Assembly (NCBI GenBank): GCA_017859995.1 | Contig: JAFJUR010000011.1 | Coordinates: forward strand, 1 to 45,547 | Origin: Holophagaceae bacterium | GTDB taxonomy: Bacteria > Acidobacteriota > Holophagae > Holophagales > Holophagaceae | DNA length: 45,547 nucleotides | Direction of reading: 5' to 3' | In this document: positions 24,272-32,159 of the stretch, one piece after another | Numbering within the stretch: the stretch's first letter is position 1 | Layout: every line of letters begins with the position of its first letter | Translations under genes and position numbers: made by a program | Notes under the pieces: generated by a model | Told to the model about the DNA's origin: nothing | Seen by the model: only the letters and a program-made list of their open reading frames with translations | Database searches by the model: none

Positions 24272-25410
24272 GCCTCTGCCTCGATCAGCAGGGCCAGGCC
24301 CAGGCCGCCGCCGATGCCCAGGGTGGCGATTCCCAGGTGGCCGCCCCGCTGACGCAGCTGGTGCGCGAGGGTGCAGACGATGCGTGCCCCCGTGGCGCCG
24401 ATGGGATGGCCCAGGGCCACGCCGCCGCCGACGACGTTCAACCGCTCCGGCGGGATGCCCAGCTGCCGCTGACAGACCAGGAGCTGGGCGGAGAAGGCTT
24501 CGTTCAGTTCCCAGAGGTCGATGTCGGACACCGCGAGGCCATGGTCGGCCAGCAGCCGCCGTACGGCCGGCACCGGGGCCTCCCCCATGTCCAGGGGATC
24601 CACCCCGGCCTCGCGCCAGCCCAGGATGCGCGCGAGCGGAACCGCGCCGTCCGCCTGATCGCGCCGGGCGAGGAGCAGGGCGGCGGCGCCGTCGGCGAGG
24701 GCCGAGGCGTTGCCGGCGGTGACCTGTCCCTGCGCCTCGAAGACCGGCGCGAGGCGGGCCAGGGCCGCCTCGGTCACGCCGGGCCGAATGGCCTCGTCGT
24801 GATCCAGTTTCGGGTGGGGCAGCATCTCGGCCTGGAAATCGGCCGCGGCGGCTCGGTGGTGACTTCCTGCCGCCCAGGCGTCGGCCTCAAGCCGGGTGAC
24901 GCCCCGCTTGGCCGCCAGGCGCTCGATGGTCTCGCCCATGAGGAGCCCCGTCGCTGGGCAGCGCAGGCCATCCTGGTGCATGACGTCCGGCAGGTCGCGG
25001 TGACCCATGCGAAAGCCCCAGCGCAGGCCTGGGACCAGGTGGGGCGTGTCGGACATGGCCTCGCTGCCTCCGGCCAGGACCGGGGCAGCAGCGCCGGCCT
25101 TCAGGCGCTCGGCGGCCAGGATGACGGTTTGCAGGCTGGAACCGCAGGCCATGTTCACGGTGAAGGCCGCTGTGTCCGCGGGAAGGCCAGCCTGCAGGGC
25201 CAGGGTGCGGGCGGGATTCATGCCCTGGGTGTGGCTTCGGGCCATGCCCCAGAGCAGACTGCCGGGCCGGGGCAGGGCGGGGTCATGGAGAATCCCCTCC
25301 ACCGCCGCCCGCCCCAGGGCCACGGCCCCCAGGCCGGCCAGGCTTCCGCCATACCGACCCTGGGGCAGCCGGCGGGCCGCGAGGATCACCACGTCCTGGG
25401 CATGTTTCAC
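24268..25410 (-). CDS. Thiolase-family protein lacking the second catalytic cysteine
   Basis: A 380-residue acetyl-CoA acyltransferase homologue. The nucleophile Cys89 is present (VNMACGSSLQT), as are NEAF and His335 in GHPIGATGAR. The last motif, normally xCxGGGxG with the base cysteine, reads ATLGIGGGLG, with Gly365 (codon GGC) instead. Without that cysteine, condensation or thiolysis should be weak or altered. The GTG at 25410 is chosen: GGGAG lies eight bases before it and it overlaps the stop of the SanA-like gene (GTGA). A TTG at 25425 is the alternative. It may be a degenerate thiolase, an altered reaction, or a sequence error; one base change would restore cysteine. Confidence 0.88.
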   Translation of the reverse strand: MKHAQDVVILAARRLPQGRYGGSLAGLGAVALGRAAVEGILHDPALPRPGSLLWGMARSHTQGMNPARTLALQAGLPADTAAFTVNMACGSSLQTVILAAERLKAGAAAPVLAGGSEAMSDTPHLVPGLRWGFRMGHRDLPDVMHQDGLRCPATGLLMGETIERLAAKRGVTRLEADAWAAGSHHRAAAADFQAEMLPHPKLDHDEAIRPGVTEAALARLAPVFEAQGQVTAGNASALADGAAALLLARRDQADGAVPLARILGWREAGVDPLDMGEAPVPAVRRLLADHGLAVSDIDLWELNEAFSAQLLVCQRQLGIPPERLNVVGGGVALGHPIGATGARIVCTLAHQLRQRGGHLGIATLGIGGGLGLALLIEAEA

Positions 25411-26090
25411 CGGGCATGCTCCCAATCGTCAGGGGTGGGTTCCCGTGGTCCCAGGCGGGCGTCCGGAGGGAACCAGGCGTCCCAGAGGGCGAGGTGCCGG
25501 GCGATGTACTCCCGGGTCCAGATCCGGATCCTTGAAACCAGAGGGCGGTCGTCGGTGCGGGCGGGCACGCCCCAGGCCTTGAGGCCCATGCGGTCGGCCA
25601 GGTACAGGGCCCGGGGCAGGTGGAAGTCAGAGGTCACGATCACCACCTGGCGCTGCCCGAACACGACCTGGGCGCGGCGGAGGCTGTCCCAGGTGCGCAG
25701 GCCCGCGTAGTCGCTGACGATATGGGTGGGCGGCACGCCCTGCTTCACGAGCCAGCGCCGCATGGCTTGGGGCTCGTTGTAGGTGGGGTGGCGGTTGTCG
25801 CCGGACACCAGGAACCAGCGCACCCGGCCGCTGCGATAGAGATCCAGGGCCGTGCGGAGCCGCCCTTCCAGGATGGCGGTGGGCTCTCCGTCTCCGTACA
25901 CCCCGGCGCCGAGGACCAGGACTGGGCCTCCCACGGGGGGGAGCTGATCCGCGGAGAAGATCTGGAGGTGGTGCATGGCGGGGAACCTTCCCAGGGTCCA
26001 GAGCAAGTCTCCGGCGAGGGCGAGCGCCGGGACCAGCAGGACTGGCCAACGGCGTTGCCAGCAGCGATGAAGGAAGGCGGAGATCGGCAT
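25407..26090 (-). CDS. SanA/YdcF-like DUF218 membrane-anchored protein
   Basis: A 227-residue protein with one N-terminal membrane segment (about 14-30, WPVLLVPALALAGDLLW) and a DUF218 domain: VLVLGAGVYGDGEP, RLRTALDLYRSG, FLVSGDN, TWDSLRRAQVVFG and IVTSDFHLPRALYLA. SanA proteins help the envelope barrier (vancomycin sensitivity in enterics); the chemistry is not settled. It is first in a two-gene unit with the thiolase. A TATGCT hexamer ends eight bases before the ATG, giving almost no leader. It is divergent from the large lipoprotein gene. Confidence 0.87.
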   Translation of the reverse strand: MPISAFLHRCWQRRWPVLLVPALALAGDLLWTLGRFPAMHHLQIFSADQLPPVGGPVLVLGAGVYGDGEPTAILEGRLRTALDLYRSGRVRWFLVSGDNRHPTYNEPQAMRRWLVKQGVPPTHIVSDYAGLRTWDSLRRAQVVFGQRQVVIVTSDFHLPRALYLADRMGLKAWGVPARTDDRPLVSRIRIWTREYIARHLALWDAWFPPDARLGPREPTPDDWEHAR

Positions 26091-26098
26091 CGTGAGTT

Positions 26099-26104
26099 AG
26101 CATA
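26099..26104 (-). promoter_or_regulatory. Possible -10 element of the SanA-like gene
   Basis: TATGCT on the minus strand, eight bases before the ATG at 26090. On the plus strand the overlapping TAGCAT (26098-26103) could serve the divergent lipoprotein gene, so the 36-bp gap may hold two face-to-face -10 sites. No -35 hexamers are clear. Confidence 0.38.
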
Positions 26105-26126
26105 GACCTTTCGCCCGCCGAGACCC

Positions 26127-29100
26127 ATGGACCTCCGAACCCCGAGAGACCCCTTGATGAACATGAGCCCTGACCTTTCCGTCGCCCCGTTCCGGAGCAC
26201 CCTGCCGGGGGCCGTGCGGAGCCTGGCGCCCCTGGCCCTGCTCCTCGTGGCGGGGGGCCTCGGGTGCTTCCGCGCCACCGGTGTGGCCCGGCCCTCCGTG
26301 GCCGTGGAAGAGATACCTGCCACGGGCGGCGACCGCGTGGCCGGATTGAAGGCGACCGCGGGCCCGGGCGACTTCTACCTGGGGAACGATTCCGTGCAGC
26401 TTGCCGTCGACGGCGCGGCCTTCGGGGACCGCGAGGGCCAGTTCGGCGCGCCCTCGGGCGGGGCCGTGCTGGACGTGGGCTCCATCTCCCTGGATCAGAG
26501 CTTCCACCGCGTGTCGGTGCCGACGGACATGGTGGAGCGCTTCGGGCCCGTGGCGAATCAGGATCCCGATCTGCCGCTGGTCTTCGACCGCTACATGCCC
26601 GGCACCGGCGTCAATTCCGTGAACCTCGAGATGCAGGGCTACCTCCTCGATCCCAAGGGGAAGCTCGGGGTGGCCACGGACGGCCAGGGTCGCGTGAACG
26701 GCGTGACGGTGACCCACCGGATCACCCTCAACAAGGCCGAGAATTTCTTCACGCTGGAAACCACCCTGGCCAATGCCAGCGGGGCGGTGCTGCCCATCCG
26801 CAACCTGGGCGACCACCTGTCCCAGCGGGGCGGGGGCTTCCGTTTCAACGTTCCGGCCGTGTCCACCTTCGCCGGCGCGCCGCTCAACACCTGGGGTGTC
26901 GAGATTCCCGGCTCGGATTTCACCACCCCGCTCACGAGCAGCGTGGTGGCCCCCATGGTCGGCCTCATGGGCGCCGAATCCGCCGCTTCGACCTACGACT
27001 CCCACGCCTCCCTGGGTATCCTGCCTCTTGATGCGGATAGCCTTCTGGTGGCCTCGGATCCCCAGTTCGCCCTGACCGAAAACCGCCCCCTCTTCCCCGG
27101 AAGGCTGGTGGTCGGTGGTCCGGCGGTGGCCAGCCTGGCCAGCGGCCAGTCCATCACCTACCGGCGCCGTCTCTACGTTCTGGGCGGGCCCAGCTATTCC
27201 CCATACCTGTTCCCGGCGCAGGCTACGGCCGTGTTCAACGAGATGGCCCTGGCGGGGGCGGCCTTCCGGAATGAGGGCATCGGCAACCTGGTCTACAACT
27301 CGTTCGGCACGGCGCTCCGCGGTGGCCCGCTTCAGGCCGAGTACAAGTTCGAACGGTACACCTACACGGGGGCGGTCCCCTTTGACCTTGCCGACCCCGC
27401 CAATCCCGCCAACCAGCCCGAGAACTGGCGCCTGGAGCGGGTGGAATGGCGCGAACCCACTGAACTCCCCACCGAAGCGTTCTATCCCAAATTCACGGGG
27501 GAGATGTCCTGCTACATCCCGGCGATTCCGAACGGCGCCACCGGCCAGACTCAGCGCTACCGCCTTTCGGTCCGGAACCGGCTCCAACAGGGGGCCCCGC
27601 TCTACCTGGGCACCAACACCAACGACAGCACGCGATCACTGCTGCCGACGCCAATCACGCCGAGCAAGACCCTGGCGTGGATCGTGGCCGAGAAGCTCAG
27701 CCCGGAGCGGGCGGATGTGATCGACTCTGCGGGCAATGTGGTGCGCTTGAAGCAGACGCCCCATTTCTTCAATGCGAGACAGGCTGGCACCCTGGAATTG
27801 AGCGGGCTGAATCCCCTGCGCTTCACGTTCCAGGGCATTGGCGTGCCTGATCCGGAAGTCCAACGCACACGCAAGCTCTCCAGCGGGTTCAGCGAGATTC
27901 TCAAGGGGAAGGCGATCCTGCTCGGGAATTACGGCGCCTATCAGTACGCCGCTGGAAACCAGTTGTTCGGCACCGCCTTTGGATCAGCGGCGGCCACGGC
28001 ATTCATGTACTTCTCGCCCGGCGACTACCTGGCCTACGCCACCCGTGGCCCCATGTCCAACCTCGATTCCCTGCCGGTGAAGGCTTTCGATGGCCAGCTC
28101 GACTACACGCACAGCTTCGTGGTCGCGCCGCCCACCCTGCCTTCGGGCTGGACCAGCTTCGACCTCCCTGCACCGACCCAGGCGACCACGGGCGGGTTCA
28201 ATCCCGGGGAGTTGCTGAGCTCGGCCCTGGCCGAAGGCGTCCAGATCGTGGCGCGCACGGAAGAAGATGTCCTCACCGATCCGGCAGCGTTGCGGGCAGA
28301 GTTCAGGGCTGAGATCGATGGTCCCCTGGTGACGGATGCCCAGCGTGCGCCGGTGGGCAACGATCCATTCGTGGTGGGCGCCCGCAGTGCCTCCCTGGCC
28401 GATGGCTTCGCGACCGCCCTGTTCACGCCGGCACCGACGGGACACCGCAACGGCGGAGCCCGACCTTCCAAGGGCTGGAACCTGGCCGACTTCATCACGC
28501 AGGCGGAGGGCGCCTACACGGTGGTGCACCAACCCCGCGGCCCCAAGGGGCTCTTCACCGTCCGGGCCTTCGACCGCACCGTACCGCTGGGAACGGGCGT
28601 CAACGCTTGGTGGACCCAGACCGGTCCCGCCTCCCTCGGCAAGCGCCTGGGTGATTTCGACGCCCTGGAACTGCTCCGGGCAGAAGGTTGCAACCCGGCG
28701 GATCCCACGGCCTGGTACGCGGAATTCAGCCAGGTGCGCGACGATTGGTATGCCCTCTTGAACCAGCAGGCACCTGGCGCCTTCACCAAGGGCCTGGGCC
28801 TGTCCGCCGCCCGGTTCAGCCTGGATACCCCGGTGGGCCTGTCGCGCACCTACCTGAATGTGAGCGAATCTTTCGGTCAGGACAACCTGGGCCCCGTGCT
28901 CAGGGCCCTGAGGAATGGCGCCGCTGTGGCCTCCACCGGCCCCCTGGTGATCGCGACCGTGGATGGCGTGGGTCCCGGCGGGCTCGCCACCACGTCGACG
29001 TCGAGCGTGAGCCTCACCATTCTCCTGCATGCGCCGGACTGGGTTCCCGTGGACGAAGTGCGGGTGGTGGTCAATGGCGCTGCGCCCATCAACGTCCCTT

Positions 29101-29342
29101 TGGCCAGCTTCACGGTTTCCGCCACCGTGTCAGGACTCCGGACGGCCACCGTCACCGTGCCGCTGCCCGCGGGCAAGGATGCCTGGCTGGTGGTGGAGGC
29201 CGGCGTGGCCCGGACCCAGACCGGGCCCTATGCCACCGGAACGCCCTGGAACAAGATCATGAAGGGCATCTATCCCATCGCCGTCACCAATCCCATCTTT
29301 GTGGATGCGAACGGCGGCGGGTACACTCCTCCCGGGCTCTAA
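26127..29342 (+). CDS. Large lipoprotein resembling CehA/McbA PHP-type metallohydrolases, metal site degenerate
   Basis: A protein of up to 1071 residues. A signal peptide ends in a lipobox (LLLVAGGLGC, Cys at about 47), so it is a membrane-anchored lipoprotein. The C-terminal half follows CehA/McbA proteins as I remember them: LAEGVQIVARTEED, VVHQPRGPKG, DALELLRAEG, DDWYALLNQ, GLSRTYLNVSE, GAAVASTGPLVIATVDG, and an end in NPIFVDANGGG. The metal-binding histidines expected in DxHxH and TDH/TEHD motifs are not seen, with TEED in their place. The N-terminal half looks beta-rich and unassigned. It may be a non-catalytic binding or structural protein. Start choice (26127, 26157 or 26163) is uncertain. 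It stands alone. Confidence 0.62.
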   Translation: MDLRTPRDPLMNMSPDLSVAPFRSTLPGAVRSLAPLALLLVAGGLGCFRATGVARPSVAVEEIPATGGDRVAGLKATAGPGDFYLGNDSVQLAVDGAAFGDREGQFGAPSGGAVLDVGSISLDQSFHRVSVPTDMVERFGPVANQDPDLPLVFDRYMPGTGVNSVNLEMQGYLLDPKGKLGVATDGQGRVNGVTVTHRITLNKAENFFTLETTLANASGAVLPIRNLGDHLSQRGGGFRFNVPAVSTFAGAPLNTWGVEIPGSDFTTPLTSSVVAPMVGLMGAESAASTYDSHASLGILPLDADSLLVASDPQFALTENRPLFPGRLVVGGPAVASLASGQSITYRRRLYVLGGPSYSPYLFPAQATAVFNEMALAGAAFRNEGIGNLVYNSFGTALRGGPLQAEYKFERYTYTGAVPFDLADPANPANQPENWRLERVEWREPTELPTEAFYPKFTGEMSCYIPAIPNGATGQTQRYRLSVRNRLQQGAPLYLGTNTNDSTRSLLPTPITPSKTLAWIVAEKLSPERADVIDSAGNVVRLKQTPHFFNARQAGTLELSGLNPLRFTFQGIGVPDPEVQRTRKLSSGFSEILKGKAILLGNYGAYQYAAGNQLFGTAFGSAAATAFMYFSPGDYLAYATRGPMSNLDSLPVKAFDGQLDYTHSFVVAPPTLPSGWTSFDLPAPTQATTGGFNPGELLSSALAEGVQIVARTEEDVLTDPAALRAEFRAEIDGPLVTDAQRAPVGNDPFVVGARSASLADGFATALFTPAPTGHRNGGARPSKGWNLADFITQAEGAYTVVHQPRGPKGLFTVRAFDRTVPLGTGVNAWWTQTGPASLGKRLGDFDALELLRAEGCNPADPTAWYAEFSQVRDDWYALLNQQAPGAFTKGLGLSAARFSLDTPVGLSRTYLNVSESFGQDNLGPVLRALRNGAAVASTGPLVIATVDGVGPGGLATTSTSSVSLTILLHAPDWVPVDEVRVVVNGAAPINVPLASFTVSATVSGLRTATVTVPLPAGKDAWLVVEAGVARTQTGPYATGTPWNKIMKGIYPIAVTNPIFVDANGGGYTPPGL

Positions 29343-29359
29343 CCTAAGCAGGGGTGGTG

Positions 29360-29689
29360 ATGGCGGACTGGCTTCCGGAACGGCTTCCGGAGGATATCGA
29401 CGCGGAGCGGTCGTTCCTGGCGACCTGCTGCGCCCCCGGCGCGGGCTTCATCGCCAGCGAGGCGGTGTTAGGCCCAGGTCGAGGTCAATTCCCTCACCTT
29501 GAAGGATGCCCTCGACCAGGACGACAGCCTGAACAAGGTGGGAGGATACCCCGGCCTGGTCGAGCTGCTGGCCGGCGAGGATGTGGAACGGCCCCAGATC
29601 CTGGCGGACGTCATCCGGCGGAAGGCCAAGCTGCGGAGGCTCGTGCACCTGGGCGCGCAGTTGGTGCGCCAGGCGGCGGAAGAAGATGA
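29360..29689 (+). pseudogene. dnaB: 5' fragment of dnaB, out of frame with the helicase body
   Basis: AGGGG five bases before the ATG at 29360 begins MADWLPERLPEDIDAERSFL, the normal start of a DnaB N-terminal domain (LPxxxxAE). After EAVL (about 29470) this frame turns into unrelated residues and stops only at 29689. The helicase continues in the +1 frame (QVEVNSLTLKDAL from 29475). By comparison with E. coli DnaB, about 25 residues that normally join these parts (the DDFY..PHR..IF block) are missing, so a deletion of roughly 70-75 bases with a frame change explains it. It could be a real lesion or a sequence/assembly error. Confidence 0.7.
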
Positions 29690-30662
29690 AGCCCCGGAAG
29701 TGCTGGTGGATCAGACGGCGCAAAGCCTCTTCCACCTGGCTCAGGGCGATGCCAAGGCCAAGGGGCTGCTGTCCATCCAGTCCGTGGCCGACGATGCCAT
29801 GGACCGCCTGGCGGACCGTATGGAAGGGCGGCTCTCCCCCGGTGTCCGCGTGGGCTTCACCCGGTTCGACGAGCTGACCCAGGGCTTCCAGCCCGGCAAC
29901 CTCATCGTGCTGGCGGCTCGCCCCGGCATCGGCAAGACCGCGCTCGCCCTGAACTGGATCCTGCGGGCAGCGCAAGAGCGCGATGGCCGGCCCGGCCACT
30001 GCGGCGCCTTCTTCAGCCTCGAGATGAGCCACGAAGAGGTCTTCATGCGCCTCCTCGCGGCCCAGAGCCAGACCAACATGAAGGATCTTCAGTCCGGGCG
30101 GGCTACGGGCCGGATGGAGCACGTCATGCGCTGCCGGGATGAGCTCGTCCAGATGCCGCTCTTCATCTGCGACCAGGCCTCGATCACCGTGCCCCAGATC
30201 CAGAACATGATCGTGAAGCAGGGCAGCCAGAGCAACCGCCGCGTCGAGTTCGTCATCGTGGACTACCTGCAGCTGCTCAGCAGCCCCGAGGGCAGCCGCG
30301 GCGCGAAGCAGAACGAAGCCGTGCGCATCGGCGAGATCAGCCGCGGCCTCAAGCTCATGGCCAAGGATTTCGGCATTCCCGTGGTGGTGCTGTCCCAGCT
30401 GAACCGCGAGGTGGAACATCGCACCGGCGGCCGTCCCCAGCTCAGCGACCTCCGCGATTCCGGCGCCATCGAGCAGGATGCCGACATGGTGGCCTTCATC
30501 CACCGGAAGATGATGCCCTCGGCCACCGAAGAGCCCGACAACTCTGCCGAGCTCATCGTGGCCAAGCACCGCAACGGCCCCACGGCCATCGTGCAGCTGC
30601 ACTTCCAGGGCGAGTACGCCATGTACCGGGAGATGGTCCGCGAGACCTCGCCCTACGCATGA
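29499..30662 (+). CDS. dnaB: Replicative DNA helicase DnaB, helicase body (N-terminal domain disrupted)
   Basis: 387 residues from a TTG, containing the end of the N-terminal domain (VGGYPGLVELLAGEDVERP), the linker helix and the whole RecA-like helicase: Walker A ARPGIGKT (about 140-147), FSLEMSHEEVFMRLL, Walker B VIVDYLQLL, VVVLSQLNREVE and LRDSGAIEQDADMV. DnaB unwinds DNA ahead of the replisome and is normally essential. A stop (TAG 29469-29471) precedes this frame, so the whole protein cannot be read without frameshifting. TTG 29499 is only the first usable start. The truncated form could be made, or a second dnaB may exist elsewhere. Confidence 0.85.
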   Translation: MKDALDQDDSLNKVGGYPGLVELLAGEDVERPQILADVIRRKAKLRRLVHLGAQLVRQAAEEDEAPEVLVDQTAQSLFHLAQGDAKAKGLLSIQSVADDAMDRLADRMEGRLSPGVRVGFTRFDELTQGFQPGNLIVLAARPGIGKTALALNWILRAAQERDGRPGHCGAFFSLEMSHEEVFMRLLAAQSQTNMKDLQSGRATGRMEHVMRCRDELVQMPLFICDQASITVPQIQNMIVKQGSQSNRRVEFVIVDYLQLLSSPEGSRGAKQNEAVRIGEISRGLKLMAKDFGIPVVVLSQLNREVEHRTGGRPQLSDLRDSGAIEQDADMVAFIHRKMMPSATEEPDNSAELIVAKHRNGPTAIVQLHFQGEYAMYREMVRETSPYA

Positions 30663-30688
30663 AGCGGCGGCCTGGCGGCCGCCGCTTC
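30661..30688. other. Perfect 12-bp hairpin after dnaB
   Basis: GAAGCGGCGGCC and its exact complement flank a TGGC loop, beginning within the dnaB stop codon. No T-run follows on either strand, so it is not by itself an intrinsic terminator. It may protect the 3' end of the message after termination at the hairpin near 30743. Confidence 0.55.
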
Positions 30689-30706
30689 ATGAACCGCTTC
30701 GCCGCT

Positions 30707-30743
30707 ACTCCAGGCCGAAGGTGGACGTCTCCAGCTCCTTCTT
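30707..30743 (-). repeat. Second copy of the E2 C-terminal coding end
   Basis: These 37 bases match 30818-30854, the last codons and stop region of the E2 gene, with one mismatch. The offset is 111 bases, exactly 37 codons, so the copy is in frame with E2 across its TGA. It encodes KKELETSTFGLE followed by TAG instead of TGA. No stop lies in the 36 codons between. This is a tandem duplication relic, or an extension reached only by read-through. Confidence 0.8.
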
Positions 30744-30790
30744 CTCGGTATCGCCCCCTGTCGGAGGCGATACGCGAGACTTCTCTTTTG
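30743..30790 (+). terminator. Intrinsic terminator downstream of dnaB
   Basis: Arms 30743-30755 and 30766-30779 pair over 13 bp with one bulged G, with a 10-nt loop. They are followed by cttctctttt on the plus strand. It lies 80 bases after the dnaB stop and faces the convergent E2 gene. The minus strand lacks a T-run. Confidence 0.7.
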
Positions 30791-30815
30791 GAGGTTTGGA
30801 CCGTCTGATTGGCCG

Positions 30816-32150
30816 TCACTCCAGGCCGAAAGTGGACGTCTCCAGCTCCTTCTTGACGAAGGCCATGAACAGGTCGCCGGTGGCGCCGTCGATGATGCGG
30901 TGGTCGAAGCCGAGGCTGCTGAACATCATCTGGCGGATGGCGATGAAGTCGGTGCCGTCGGGGCCGGTGATGACCACGGGGCGCTTCACGATGGCGCCCA
31001 CGCCCTGGATGGCCACCTGGGGCTGGTTGATGATGGGCAGGCCGAAGGTGTCGCCGTAGACGCCGGGGTTGGTGATGGTGAAGGTGCCGCCGCTGATCTC
31101 GTCGGGCTTCAGCTGCTTGGTGCGGGCCCGTTCGGCCAGGTCGTTGAGGCTGCGGGCCAGGCCGCCCAGGTTCATCATGTCGGCGTTCTTCACCACGGGC
31201 ACGATGAGGCCCCAGTCGAGGCTCACGGCGATGCCGAGGTTGATGTCCTGCTTGTAGATGACGTTGTCACCGTCGATCGAGGTGTTGGCGACGGGATAGG
31301 CCCGCAGGGCCTTGCAGGCGGCCATCATGATGAAGGGCATGAAGCTCAGCTTGGTGCCGAACTGGGCCTCGAAGGCCTTCTTGTGCTTGTTGCGCAGCTG
31401 AGCCACGTGGGTCATGTCGATTTCGAAGACCGTGTAGACGTGGGCCGAGGTGCGGCGGCTGGCCACCATGTTGTCCGCGATGATCTTCCGCATGCGGCTC
31501 ATGGGTTCGATCTTCACGCGCTCGCCGGGGGCGAAGGCGGGCGCCGCGGGCGCGGGGGGCACGGAGATGGCGGCGGCGATGCCCAGGGTGGGCGCGGAAG
31601 GATCATGCACCGCGGGCAGGGCGGGGGCGATGCTGGCGGCGACGGGAGCGGCGGCAGGCCCCTTGGCGAGATGGGCTTCCAGGTCTTCCTTGGTCACGCG
31701 GCCGGCCTGGCCGGTGCCGGCCACCCGGCTGAGGTCCACGCCGTGCTGCTTGGCCATTTCGCGGACGAGGGGGCTGCTCTTGGTCTTGAGCCGCCCCTCG
31801 AGGCTGTTGTCATCCTCGTCGTGGAGCGGTGCCGGAGCGGCGGCGGCGGCCGGGGCCGCTGCGGCGGGGGCGGGCGCGGCGGCCGGCTTCGCGGCGCCGC
31901 CGGGCTTCTCGGAGGCGTCGCCGATGCGCGCGACCACGCTGCCCACGGGGACGGTGACGTTCACGTCCACGAGGATCTCCAGGAGGGTGCCGGCGGCCGG
32001 GGCCGGGATCTCGGCATCCACTTTGTCGGTGCTGATCTCGTAGAGGGTGTCGTCCTTGGCGATCACGTCACCCACCTGTTTGTGCCACTTCAGCACGGTG
32101 GCTTCGGCGATGCTTTCGCCCATCTGGGGCATGACGACGTCAAAGGCCAT
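30816..32150 (-). CDS. sucB: Dihydrolipoyllysine-residue acyltransferase (E2), probably of 2-oxoglutarate dehydrogenase
   Basis: A 444-residue E2 core subunit. The lipoyl domain (1-77) carries Lys43 in EISTDKVDAEI. An Ala/Pro-rich linker follows (about 85-115), then the peripheral subunit-binding domain (SPLVREMAKQHGVDLSRVAGTGQAGRVTKEDL), another flexible linker and the catalytic domain ending in DHRIIDG, the acetyl/succinyltransferase His-Asp motif. It passes acyl groups from lipoamide to CoA. DKVDAEI and the overall pattern fit SucB or branched-chain E2; no E1 or E3 gene lies nearby to decide. The ATG follows gatA by 9 bases on the other side (gatA ends upstream), so co-transcription with gatA is likely only if gatA precedes it. 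Confidence 0.88.
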   Translation of the reverse strand: MAFDVVMPQMGESIAEATVLKWHKQVGDVIAKDDTLYEISTDKVDAEIPAPAAGTLLEILVDVNVTVPVGSVVARIGDASEKPGGAAKPAAAPAPAAAAPAAAAAPAPLHDEDDNSLEGRLKTKSSPLVREMAKQHGVDLSRVAGTGQAGRVTKEDLEAHLAKGPAAAPVAASIAPALPAVHDPSAPTLGIAAAISVPPAPAAPAFAPGERVKIEPMSRMRKIIADNMVASRRTSAHVYTVFEIDMTHVAQLRNKHKKAFEAQFGTKLSFMPFIMMAACKALRAYPVANTSIDGDNVIYKQDINLGIAVSLDWGLIVPVVKNADMMNLGGLARSLNDLAERARTKQLKPDEISGGTFTITNPGVYGDTFGLPIINQPQVAIQGVGAIVKRPVVITGPDGTDFIAIRQMMFSSLGFDHRIIDGATGDLFMAFVKKELETSTFGLE

Positions 32151-32159
32151 GGTTTGCTC

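Noticed and set aside
29360-30662. Intein or programmed frameshift in dnaB
   Set aside because: No intein-sized insert or splice motifs are present. A +1 shift would still leave about 25 conserved residues missing, so a deletion is the better explanation.
30661-30688. Perfect hairpin after dnaB as the intrinsic terminator
   Set aside because: No T-run on either strand; the hairpin at 30743-30779 with a T-rich tail fits better.
30816-30818. TGA of the E2 gene as a selenocysteine codon
   Set aside because: The E2 protein is complete at this point, no selenoprotein family fits, and no SECIS-like hairpin follows at the needed distance; the duplicated tail is a simpler reading.
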